39,211 nucleotides of DNA from positions 1-39,211 of the forward strand of contig CAMLYL010000018.1 in NCBI GenBank assembly GCA_946491665.1, given 5' to 3'. A model generated the notes under the pieces. That model was not told where the DNA came from and searched no databases. It saw only the letters and a list, made by a program, of their open reading frames with translations. The position numbers and the translations under genes were made by a program. Positions within the stretch are counted from its first letter, which is position 1. Each line of letters opens with the position of its first letter. Shown one piece after another: positions 15,645 through 22,790 of the stretch. Source of the DNA: an uncultured Lachnospiraceae bacterium. Lineage in GTDB: Bacteria; Bacillota; Clostridia; Lachnospirales; Lachnospiraceae.

Positions 15645-16955
15645 TTACACCGTACACCGGAAAACTGACAGGCCTCCGTTGGAATCTGTCATGTAAATAT
15701 ATCCTCTGTCATCCACCAGAACATCTTCACACCTGGAAATTACCTGTCCGGCGTTCATCATCGGCGGAACCGGCCAGAGATCTTTCTCAGGATCCGCAGG
15801 AATATAATATGCGATCTCCCGGATATTATAGATGTCTTCCGTATCATAAACCCGGATTCCTCCATTGAAGCAGGTCAGATACTGCCGATCCGGCCGATCC
15901 TCATAGTGGGGCTGTCCCTGAGGCTGATGGAAATTATGAAGTCCCGGTCTTCCGCCTTTCTCCACATAATTCTTGAACGGTGCGTCCTCCGGCACAGAAT
16001 ATGGAGGAAACAGTGACACCAGCGCCGGGTGCGTTTTATCTGAAATATCCACAATCCCCGCGAACTGTGCGTGTCTGCCGTCGCCTCCCAGTTCCTGGGT
16101 CAGAATCAGATAGTTTTCATTCGACCCTGTCAGCGGCAGCGCCGTATGACAGGAAATAAAATCAGAAAATGGCGGATCTGTTTTCAGACTCCCCACATAT
16201 TTGGGCCTGGCAGGATCTTTCACATCCAGAATAATCAGTCCGTAACCACAATAGGCCAGATACGCATACCCATCCTTTACCTGAGGCATATGAAGATGGT
16301 AATGCTTATATCCCGGATACGGACAGAGGGAGTCCGGATCAATTTTATCCGTATCCCATTCCACATGATCCATACCGTCCAGCCACTGCTCTTTCAGATA
16401 CCAGCGTCCCACCTCCACAGGATTTGCCGGATCAATAATATCAATAATCCGGAAAATATTGTTCAGAAATCCAGGACAGCTGGATGTTGTATACACATAT
16501 CTGCCGCCTGCATAAAAATTCCTGTGCGTATTGATACCGTCAATCCCGGCTCCGCCGCCATTGCTCCAGAACCCCAGCAGTTTCGGATTCATAGGATCTG
16601 TTTTCACATCCCAGATCCCGATCCCTGCATCATAATCGTCATAATCCACACCTTCCATAGGCAGAAACCGAACCCGCTGTCCGGAGGCAGTAATCATAAT
16701 ACCATCCGCAATCTGGATCTTTGGGTGAACTGTTCCCGATTTTCCTCTCGGATCATCCAGATGCTTACAGCGGATATCTTTCATGTCCGTCACATCCAGA
16801 ATCTGCCACCCCTGATGATAGTAAGTTGTCACATACAGATAATATCTGCCGTCCACCACCTGAAGCGCCATCTGGAACCCCGGCTGCCCGTTCAGATCAT
16901 GGTATGCCGCCAGTTCCATATTCTTCGATAAAGGTTTTTCTACTTTTACTCCCAT
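15645..16955 (-). CDS. LVIVD-repeat beta-propeller protein (copy 2)
   Basis: This 436-residue protein is a clear paralogue of the protein at 4521-5882, with the same order of blades and the same end (DDRGYIYM..., then a final VFRCTV). Blades include ILDVTDMKDI, IIDPANPVEVGRW, ILDVKDPARPKYV and IVDISDKTHPALV. The histidines H19, H144, H220, H222, H270, H340 and H343 occupy the positions of the seven named for copy 1, in motifs YHDLN, THR, HLHMP, CHTALPL and HNFHQP. No secretion signal is seen. It is a single-gene unit with its own promoter and terminator, divergent from a LysR gene. Function unknown; the conserved histidines suggest metal binding. Confidence 0.82.
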   Translation of the reverse strand: MGVKVEKPLSKNMELAAYHDLNGQPGFQMALQVVDGRYYLYVTTYYHQGWQILDVTDMKDIRCKHLDDPRGKSGTVHPKIQIADGIMITASGQRVRFLPMEGVDYDDYDAGIGIWDVKTDPMNPKLLGFWSNGGGAGIDGINTHRNFYAGGRYVYTTSSCPGFLNNIFRIIDIIDPANPVEVGRWYLKEQWLDGMDHVEWDTDKIDPDSLCPYPGYKHYHLHMPQVKDGYAYLAYCGYGLIILDVKDPARPKYVGSLKTDPPFSDFISCHTALPLTGSNENYLILTQELGGDGRHAQFAGIVDISDKTHPALVSLFPPYSVPEDAPFKNYVEKGGRPGLHNFHQPQGQPHYEDRPDRQYLTCFNGGIRVYDTEDIYNIREIAYYIPADPEKDLWPVPPMMNAGQVISRCEDVLVDDRGYIYMTDSNGGLSVFRCTV

Positions 16956-17008
16956 TTTTCCATCTCCTTTTTTCTTTAAAGTGTATCACCGGAAAAAAGG
17001 AATGTGAA

Positions 17009-17038
17009 ATTATAAAATATCATATTCTGGCATAACAA
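17009..17038 (-). promoter_or_regulatory. Candidate promoter for LVIVD copy 2
   Basis: On the minus strand TTGTTA and TATAAT are 18 bases apart, about 55 bases before the start at 16955. A second possible pair, TTCACA and TACACT with 17 bases, lies closer to the gene. Either would be controlled by the LysR protein transcribed the other way. Confidence 0.45.
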
Positions 17039-17052
17039 AATGGAATAATATG
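17021..17052. promoter_or_regulatory. Candidate LysR operator
   Basis: CATATTC and GAATAATATG form interrupted dyad symmetry in the 127-base gap between the divergent LysR and LVIVD copy 2 genes. The arms overlap the -35 region of the LVIVD promoter and sit just before the LysR gene, the usual place for an autoregulatory LysR site. Confidence 0.3.
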
Positions 17053-17082
17053 TTATACTGTTTCAAAGGAGGAACGATCTTT

Positions 17083-18033
17083 ATGAACAGCAGTCAGATC
17101 ACATGCTTTTTAGAAGCAGCCAGACAACGGAGTTTTTCAAAAGCTGCGGAAAATCTGTATCTCTCCCAGCCGGGGGTCAGCAAACTGATCGCCGCGCTGG
17201 AAAAAGAACTGGGACATCCTCTGTTCTTCCGCACGCCTCACCGCCCGGTGGAACTGACTCCCGCCGGCCGCCTGTATTATGAATTTTTTTCAAAAACAGA
17301 ACATGAATTTCATCAGATCGGCGAAAAGGCCCAGATCATGTCCCGCCAGCTTTCGGGAAAAATACGCCTCGGTTTTCTCTCGGGATGGAATGTCATTTCT
17401 ATTCTGCAGCCATATCTGGATGAATATAAAATGCATTATCCCCAGGTAGACATCCAGCTTTTTTTCTGCGATCCCTCTCCTCTGCGGGATGAACTTCTGC
17501 ATGCTTCTCTGGATGCCATTGTCACGCTGGACGATTCCCTTCAGAATTGCAGTTCTCTGAAAAAAATCGCTTTCGGAAAGATACAGCGTATGCTTTTCAT
17601 TTCCAGAAATCATCCTTCTCTTCCCAGAGATCATGTTCCCACTATTCAGGATTTAAAAAATATAACTTTCTATATCGTTGCTGACGCCTCCTTCGATTCC
17701 CGGACATTTGTCTCAAATCACCTGGAAGCCTGTGGAATCACGCCGAATATACAAATTGTGCCAAATGTAGAACACGCTGTCGCCTGTGTACATAATCATA
17801 TGGGAGCCGCCGTAATTGATGAATGGTCCAGAGAAATGGGACAGTCATCCCTCTGGCACATCCCTTTAAACACTTTCAACCAGGCAGTTCTGGCCTGGAA
17901 TCCGGACAAAATGAGTCCTCCATTGAAAGCTTTTACAGAACAATTTTCTTTTATAACTCATCCGCTGCCTGACATTCCTGTACAAACAGGGGAAGTACCG
18001 GATTCGTGTTATCTTTCCGATAATACAGATTGA
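17083..18033 (+). CDS. LysR-family transcriptional regulator (divergent to LVIVD copy 2)
   Basis: This 316-residue protein has an N-terminal winged helix-turn-helix (residues 1-60: SQITCFLEAARQRSFSKAAE, LSQPGVSKLIAALEKELG) and a C-terminal substrate-binding domain of the periplasmic-binding type. An ATG at 17050 is in frame, but AAAGGAGG at 17065-17072 points to the start at 17083. Its divergent partner is the LVIVD copy 2 gene, which is its most likely target. The C-terminal tail extends about 25 residues past the expected end and is encoded by DNA that also encodes the C-terminus of the next LysR gene on the other strand. Confidence 0.88.
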   Translation: MNSSQITCFLEAARQRSFSKAAENLYLSQPGVSKLIAALEKELGHPLFFRTPHRPVELTPAGRLYYEFFSKTEHEFHQIGEKAQIMSRQLSGKIRLGFLSGWNVISILQPYLDEYKMHYPQVDIQLFFCDPSPLRDELLHASLDAIVTLDDSLQNCSSLKKIAFGKIQRMLFISRNHPSLPRDHVPTIQDLKNITFYIVADASFDSRTFVSNHLEACGITPNIQIVPNVEHAVACVHNHMGAAVIDEWSREMGQSSLWHIPLNTFNQAVLAWNPDKMSPPLKAFTEQFSFITHPLPDIPVQTGEVPDSCYLSDNTD

Positions 18034-18850
18034 TCTCCGCCCGGTATCCGCCTGTGTCCAGAGGCACATAGCTGATATTCAGATTCATTTTCTTAAAACC
18101 CAAATCAAAATTGGGGAGAATCGCAGCGCCCATTCCCGCCGCCACAAGAACCAGCGCAGTATCCGTATCTGATTCGACAGATACCACATTCTCATAGAGC
18201 TCCGGATTAAGCACCTGCCGGGAAATCTGTTTCTGCTGCATTCCTCCGGAGAGATTGCAGTCATGCAGAATCAGAGGCTCTTCCGCCAGATCACTCTGAT
18301 GAACCATCTTCTTCCCGGCCAGCCGGTGATTCTGCGGCACTGCCACGGAAAAACCGCAGTAAATCAGGTGTACCGCTTCGGAATCCGGATACACATAATA
18401 ATCCCGCGCAATATTGAAAATTGCATCAAATTTCCCTTCCAGATACGCATCGTAAAGATTTTGCGCATGGAGCCGCTCCAGACTTAATTTTACTCCGGGA
18501 TATTTGATATGAAAATTCTGTATCGTAACAGGAAAATAACCCAGTTCCATAGCCTGCAGATAACCTATGCGCAGCTGTCCGCTGTAGCCTTTCTTTACCG
18601 ACTGTACCTTTTCGATGGCTTCCTTTGTGCGCTCAATCAGAGCCCGCGCCTCTCCCACCCAGATCTCTCCCGCATCTGTTAAATACAGTTTCCGGTTAAT
18701 CCGCTGAAACAGCGCCACATCCAGTTCGCGCTCCAGATTTCTGATCTGCTGGGTAACTGCAGACTGAGAAATGTAGAATTTTTCCGCAGTTCTTGTAAAA
18801 TTCAGTGTTTTCGCCGCATCCAGAAAATATTCCAGCTGCTGAATATTCAT
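17951..18850 (-). CDS. LysR-family transcriptional regulator
   Basis: This 299-residue protein has the winged helix-turn-helix at residues 1-60 (IQQLEYFLDAAKTLNFTRTA, ISQSAVTQQIRNLERELD) and a normal effector domain. The start at 18850 is chosen because GGAGGGG precedes it; the frame is open to 18874. Its 3' end overlaps the convergent LysR gene by 83 bases. Its target is not obvious, since no divergent gene starts at its promoter. The sequence differs substantially from the neighbouring LysR, so the two are not a recent duplication. Confidence 0.88.
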   Translation of the reverse strand: MNIQQLEYFLDAAKTLNFTRTAEKFYISQSAVTQQIRNLERELDVALFQRINRKLYLTDAGEIWVGEARALIERTKEAIEKVQSVKKGYSGQLRIGYLQAMELGYFPVTIQNFHIKYPGVKLSLERLHAQNLYDAYLEGKFDAIFNIARDYYVYPDSEAVHLIYCGFSVAVPQNHRLAGKKMVHQSDLAEEPLILHDCNLSGGMQQKQISRQVLNPELYENVVSVESDTDTALVLVAAGMGAAILPNFDLGFKKMNLNISYVPLDTGGYRAEINLYYRKDNTNPVLPLFVQECQAADEL

Positions 18851-18866
18851 ATGTGTCCCCTCCATC

Positions 18867-18882
18867 ATAAGCATATGCTTAT
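18867..18882. promoter_or_regulatory. 16-bp perfect palindrome, candidate autoregulatory operator
   Basis: ATAAGCATATGCTTAT is a perfect palindrome that begins at the -10 box and covers the expected transcription start of the LysR gene. A protein bound here would block transcription, so autorepression is likely. Confidence 0.5.
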
Positions 18883-18909
18883 TATATCAGCCGTTTTTTG
18901 CGTTTGCAA
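18881..18909 (-). promoter_or_regulatory. Sigma-A promoter for LysR at 17951-18850
   Basis: On the minus strand TTGCAA and TATAAT are separated by 17 bases, about 30 bases before the start codon. Confidence 0.75.
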
Positions 18910-19010
18910 TCTCAGAAACCTGCGTTTATAATAACCAATATCAAATCTATGTTCCGTTTTGAACATACAGAACGGAGCATGTACCAGATAAAAATATTAA
19001 TTCCATTACC

Positions 19011-19052
19011 AAAAACCTTTTCGGGCGGTCTGCAATTATCTGCAGGCCGCCC
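19011..19052 (-). terminator. Intrinsic terminator of the subtilase gene
   Basis: On the minus strand GGGCGG and CCGCCC close a stem with an inner CTGCA/TGCAG helix (19023-19052), followed by GAAAAGGTTTTT. It begins 7 bases after the stop codon at 19059. Confidence 0.75.
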
Positions 19053-19058
19053 TCCTTA

Positions 19059-21299
19059 TTAATCCTCAAATTCATATGTCAATGTAAATGCTGTGTCCAG
19101 GGATTCATTTCCATATACCAGCGAACCCAGAATGTCTACAGAAATCATATCCAGCATTCCGTCATCAGAAACAGTAACCGTAGCCGTGGCCTGGTCCATT
19201 TCTATATTTTCCATCTGCGCCAGTTCCGCGATAAATCCGAAACTGCCGTCCGGCATCGCTCCCTGTGTCAGGTCAAAGGTCATCGTCTGTCCCTTCACAG
19301 ATGCGTCACGGATGGTTCTGTCTGAAATCATAGTGAAATCGAACACGCTCATTTCCCCTTCTGCCTCATAAGACAGAGGAAACGGGGCCGTCATCGTATA
19401 GGTAGTCACTCCCTCCGCATATTCAATATCATAATCCATCTCCGCTCCGAATACATTTCCATGAGCAGTTCCGCTGGCTCTGGCCCCGGCAGGATTATCT
19501 GCAGTATAACCGGTAACATGAAGATCATATACACACTCTACTAAGGAAGAAGCGGTGTCTGCGTCACCGTTCATCCCCATATCGATCCGCATCGTCGTTC
19601 GCTCATTCCAGTCTCCGTCTCCCACAGTCTTGTCCACTGCATCATTATACTCATCCAGGGGATCCTTATCTTCCTGTGCTTCCGTATTCAGCGCTTTCTG
19701 CACTGCGGCATTCGCATCCACCATACCGTAAGTTCCGGACGGATTCTCCACCACCGGAAAATCCTTTTCATAGCCTGTATAAGATACCACATTATTCGCC
19801 GCCGTAGATGTCAGAATATCCTTTACCTGAGCTGCTGTCAGATCATTGTTTGCAGACCATGCCAGCTCCACAATACCGGTTACAATAGGCGCGGCAAAAG
19901 AAGTTCCCGGAACAGAAGCATATTTGCTGCCCGTCCAGCTTACTTCAGATGTGGTATAAATATCCACTGCCGGAGCACAGATATCAACCATATCTCCGTA
20001 ATTGGAAAAGTGTGCCAGCTGATACTGGCCGCTGTCTGTTTTTTTGTCAGACACTCCTCCTACTATTATTTTCGCTCCCATTACATCATCAACAGTCATC
20101 TCACCCGAATACCCCAGTTCCTGAATTGCTTTTTGAGCCGCAGTCTCATCTACAGAGCAGAAAACATCATTATACCTCGCTTCCCTCCCTTTATTGCCCG
20201 CCGACTGAACAATAATAAAATCATTTCCATATACATGTATCAGCCTGCAGAGCATTTTAGAAAAAACTTCTGCCGTTTTTTTTGCCGCTTCCTCATTTTC
20301 ATTATATCCGCCTGAGGAAATATTGATTACCCGGCAGTTATTTTTTAACTGTTCATTGATGACATCTTCATACCGCGATGTAGAAAGTGCAAACATCGTT
20401 TTGTCTTCATCTACATATTCACTCTCAGAATAAAGCAGACCGGTAAAAAAGATTTCGGAATCCTTTGCAATCCCGGTAATACCTTTCTTATTATCTGCTG
20501 TAGCTCCGACAATTCCGGTTACTTCTGTACCATGAGCGTCTTCCAACAGCTGTCGGTCTGAGGTGGTGGAAATCTGTATATCTTCATGATTCCTGTATAT
20601 TCCGGTATCTATCACCCCTACCGGAACACTTTGAACCCGTTCACTTTCCTGCTCCAGCAGATTCCATGCAGAAGGAACTTTCGTCGCTTCCAGGTGCCAG
20701 TTTTTTCCATCCGGTTTGTTTTCGTCCCATTTTTCCTTAAAAAACAAAAAACCTCCCCACTTATCGTCAGGCGTATATTCTGCGGAAGCTTCCATCACAT
20801 TGTCAATCCGGGCATCCGATACAATCTCATTGTCTTCCAGCTGCTCGCACAATGCTTCCAGTTCTTCTTCCTCCGCCGCAGTCACCTCCACCTGATATTC
20901 GTTCAACTGCGGGATGCTCCCGATGATCTCTCCGTCAATTTCCTCCGCAAGCACTTCTGCATCCTCCGGATCCGTACCATCTTCCACATACACAATCACC
21001 ATATTATTCACATATCCCTGGCCGGTCTCTTCATCAAAAACGATATTTTCCGCCCTGGGGGTATAACACTGATCCGTAGGATTGTTTTCTCCGCCATCTG
21101 TATCCTGCGCGGTCTCTCCCGTCTTCTCCGCCTGTTTGTCCGCCCTCCGGTCACTGATTTTTTCCCGAAGCGCCGGAACCAATTTAAAAACAATCAGCAA
21201 TATAACCACAATAATCACCGCTGCGATTATGACTCTGACAATTTTTCCTGATCCGGAAGACCTGCGCCGTACTTTTCTCTTCTTCTTTTTCTTCGCCAT
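19059..21299 (-). CDS. Membrane-anchored S8 (subtilisin-like) serine peptidase
   Basis: This 746-residue peptidase begins with a very basic stretch (residues 4-19) and one membrane segment (about 20-41), so the chain is likely anchored with its body outside. A region of about 90-170, rich in acidic residues, resembles an I9-type propeptide. The catalytic triad is complete: D231 in VIDTGIYRNHED, H256 in AHGTEV and S467 in PGTSFAAP, with the oxyanion N369 in QSAGNKG. The last 200 or so residues form a beta-rich domain without known motifs, including repeated 'MDIxx' type strands. AGGAGGAG precedes the start. It stands alone with its own promoter and terminator. Role (processing of surface proteins or nutrition) is not known. 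Confidence 0.88.
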   Translation of the reverse strand: MAKKKKKRKVRRRSSGSGKIVRVIIAAVIIVVILLIVFKLVPALREKISDRRADKQAEKTGETAQDTDGGENNPTDQCYTPRAENIVFDEETGQGYVNNMVIVYVEDGTDPEDAEVLAEEIDGEIIGSIPQLNEYQVEVTAAEEEELEALCEQLEDNEIVSDARIDNVMEASAEYTPDDKWGGFLFFKEKWDENKPDGKNWHLEATKVPSAWNLLEQESERVQSVPVGVIDTGIYRNHEDIQISTTSDRQLLEDAHGTEVTGIVGATADNKKGITGIAKDSEIFFTGLLYSESEYVDEDKTMFALSTSRYEDVINEQLKNNCRVINISSGGYNENEEAAKKTAEVFSKMLCRLIHVYGNDFIIVQSAGNKGREARYNDVFCSVDETAAQKAIQELGYSGEMTVDDVMGAKIIVGGVSDKKTDSGQYQLAHFSNYGDMVDICAPAVDIYTTSEVSWTGSKYASVPGTSFAAPIVTGIVELAWSANNDLTAAQVKDILTSTAANNVVSYTGYEKDFPVVENPSGTYGMVDANAAVQKALNTEAQEDKDPLDEYNDAVDKTVGDGDWNERTTMRIDMGMNGDADTASSLVECVYDLHVTGYTADNPAGARASGTAHGNVFGAEMDYDIEYAEGVTTYTMTAPFPLSYEAEGEMSVFDFTMISDRTIRDASVKGQTMTFDLTQGAMPDGSFGFIAELAQMENIEMDQATATVTVSDDGMLDMISVDILGSLVYGNESLDTAFTLTYEFED

Positions 21300-21335
21300 T
21301 CCTGACTCCTCCTCTGTTGTCTGTCTGTTTCATAT

Positions 21336-21365
21336 ATTTTACTAAACAACAGCAGCCAAAAGCAA
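21336..21365 (-). promoter_or_regulatory. Candidate promoter for the subtilase gene
   Basis: On the minus strand TTGCTT and TAAAAT are separated by 18 bases, with a leader of about 30 bases to the start at 21299. Confidence 0.5.
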
Positions 21366-21483
21366 TATCTTCCAGCCGTTCATTCTATCTTTTTCATTTT
21401 TTTCGGCTCTGTATTTTCCCTTTCCGTCCGACGCCGCCGGCTGCCGGAATTTTTCCTTGCAGAAACGGACGTTTTATATTAAA

Positions 21484-21501
21484 CTACTATATATCAAGTA
21501 G
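21484..21501. promoter_or_regulatory. Candidate Rrf2 operator
   Basis: CTACT (21484-21488) and AGTAG (21497-21501) form an inverted repeat separated by eight AT-rich bases. It lies 29 bases before the Rrf2 start and follows a weak promoter, TTGCAG 17 bases from TAAACT at 21457-21485. Rrf2/IscR proteins often bind such sites at their own promoters, so autoregulation is plausible. Confidence 0.4.
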
Positions 21502-21529
21502 GAATTAAGGGATAATAAGGAGGCTTTCC

Positions 21530-21973
21530 ATGAAAGTATCTACAAAGGGAAGATATGCCCTGCGCCTGATGATCGACCTGGGCATACACGGCACGGATGA
21601 TAAATATATTTCATTAAAGGATATTTCGGCAAGACAGAACATTTCCATTAAATATCTGGAACAGATTGTGACACCTCTGCACCGGGCCGGACTGGTTCGC
21701 AGTATCCGGGGCGCTCAGGGCGGCTACCGTCTGAGCAAAGATCCCGAGCGCTATACAGCGGGCGAGATTCTCCGGGCAATTGAGGGAAGCTTTGCCCCCA
21801 TCGCCTGCCTGGAGACGGAGACGAATGAATGTAAAAACTACAAAAAGTGTCCCACCGTCGGATTCTGGGAAGGCATGTATAAGGTAATCTCCGATTATGT
21901 AGACAGTGTGACTCTGAAACAATTAATCGACGAACACCTTGCCAGCCAGCAGGGCGGCTGTGTAGAGCGCTGA
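21530..21973 (+). CDS. Rrf2-family regulator, IscR-like
   Basis: This 147-residue protein has the Rrf2 winged helix-turn-helix (residues 1-65: STKGRYALRLMIDL, ISIKYLEQIVTPLHRAGLV, GAQGGYRL). C93, C101 and C107 lie in the expected cluster-ligand loop, so it probably senses an iron-sulfur cluster and represses or activates cluster-assembly genes as IscR does. No isc or suf genes follow; instead a tRNA gene does. In many Clostridia this regulator precedes cysteine desulfurase, so the break here is notable. AAGGAGG precedes the start. Confidence 0.87.
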   Translation: MKVSTKGRYALRLMIDLGIHGTDDKYISLKDISARQNISIKYLEQIVTPLHRAGLVRSIRGAQGGYRLSKDPERYTAGEILRAIEGSFAPIACLETETNECKNYKKCPTVGFWEGMYKVISDYVDSVTLKQLIDEHLASQQGGCVER

Positions 21974-22011
21974 TTTTTTCATATTTAGTGTAAAACTTTT
22001 CAAAAAAGTTG

Positions 22012-22040
22012 TTGACATTTGTCTCTAAAAACAGTATTAT
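22012..22040 (+). promoter_or_regulatory. Sigma-A promoter for tRNA-Pro
   Basis: TTGACA and TATTAT are 17 bases apart, and the tRNA begins 38 bases after the -10 box. The -35 is a full consensus match, as is common for stable RNA genes. Confidence 0.8.
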
Positions 22041-22078
22041 ATATTAGCGGCTTGCGGAACGCAGGCTGCATATATTTA

Positions 22079-22152
22079 CGATGCGTGGCTCAGTTTGGTA
22101 GAGCGCTGCGTTCGGGACGCAGAGGTCGCAGGTTCAAATCCTGTCGCATCGA
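22079..22152 (+). tRNA. tRNA-Pro (anticodon CGG)
   Basis: The 74-base sequence folds as a cloverleaf. The acceptor arms CGATGCG and CGCATCG pair perfectly, the D arm is GCTC/GAGC, the anticodon arm is CTGCG/CGCAG with loop TTCGGGA, and the T arm is GCAGG/CCTGT around TTCAAAT. The anticodon CGG (22113-22115) reads the proline codon CCG. The 3' CCA is not encoded. It is a single-gene unit with its own promoter and terminator. Confidence 0.93.
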
Positions 22153-22169
22153 TATCCTTGGCAGGGGCG

Positions 22170-22210
22170 CCGGGAGCTCATCGGTCGGATGAGTTCCCGG
22201 TTCTTTTTTT
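22170..22210 (+). terminator. Intrinsic terminator after tRNA-Pro
   Basis: A 13-bp stem with one G-T pair (22170-22200) around a five-base loop is followed by TTCTTTTTTT. It starts 18 bases past the tRNA end. Confidence 0.85.
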
Positions 22211-22249
22211 GCCCGGATAATTCAGACTTCTTATTTCATCGAATTTTTC

Positions 22250-22258
22250 TGATATAAT
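22250..22258 (+). promoter_or_regulatory. Extended -10 promoter of the sigma factor operon
   Basis: TGATATAAT is an extended -10 element, with no clear -35 box at the normal distance. The first in-frame ATG (22257) lies inside this box, so it cannot be transcribed from here. A start further downstream is therefore implied. Confidence 0.55.
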
Positions 22259-22319
22259 GAGACAAAACACTTCCCACGGTTGTTATATATATGAGTACTC
22301 AAAAGAGGAGGATCTATCT

Positions 22320-22790
22320 TTGGATATTGCGCAGGTTTACAATGACAATAAAAATTCCGTATATCGCCTGGCATTTACCTACCTGCATTCACGGGCAGAA
22401 GCAGAAGATATCTGTCACAATGTCTTTATAAAAATGATAGAACACAAAGCTTCTGTTTTTCCCGGGAAGGAAAAAGCATGGCTCCTGACAGTGACAGCCA
22501 ATGAATGCAAAAACTGGCTGAAATTTCAGAAACGGCATAAATGCGAAGAACTGACGGACACCATTCCTACAAAGGAAGCGGCGTCACAGGATACAGATAT
22601 ATTGGAAGCAGTTATGTCATTATCGATAAAAGAGAGAACGGTAATCTATCTTTACTACTATGAGGGATATACAACAGAGGAACTTGCAGGGATTCTAAAA
22701 ATCTCCGGTTCTGCCGTAAGATCCCGCCTGGAACGGGCCCGGAAGCATCTGAAATTCAAGTTGGAAGGAGAGAATTATCATGCCGGATAA
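22320..22790 (+). CDS. ECF-type RNA polymerase sigma factor
   Basis: This sigma-70 family protein is about 156 residues long from the TTG at 22320, which has GAGGAGG at the right distance; the in-frame ATG at 22257 overlaps the -10 box. Region 2 (VYRLAFTYLHSRAEAEDICHNVFIKM) and region 4 (LSIKERTVIYLYYYEGYTTEELAGILKISGSAVRSRL, given here in part) are recognisable, with a short linker between, as in the ECF group. It would direct RNA polymerase to promoters under control of the co-transcribed membrane protein. Its stop overlaps the next gene's start by 11 bases. Confidence 0.88.
   Translation: MDIAQVYNDNKNSVYRLAFTYLHSRAEAEDICHNVFIKMIEHKASVFPGKEKAWLLTVTANECKNWLKFQKRHKCEELTDTIPTKEAASQDTDILEAVMSLSIKERTVIYLYYYEGYTTEELAGILKISGSAVRSRLERARKHLKFKLEGENYHAG

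Noticed and set aside
16071-16931. A 286-residue open frame on the plus strand
   Set aside because: It is antisense to LVIVD copy 2 and mirrors the shadow seen opposite copy 1. It follows from shared codon structure, not from a gene.
22079-22152. tRNA gene as a site of integrated prophage or island
   Set aside because: No integrase gene or repeat of the tRNA 3' end is found nearby; the genes downstream are ordinary.
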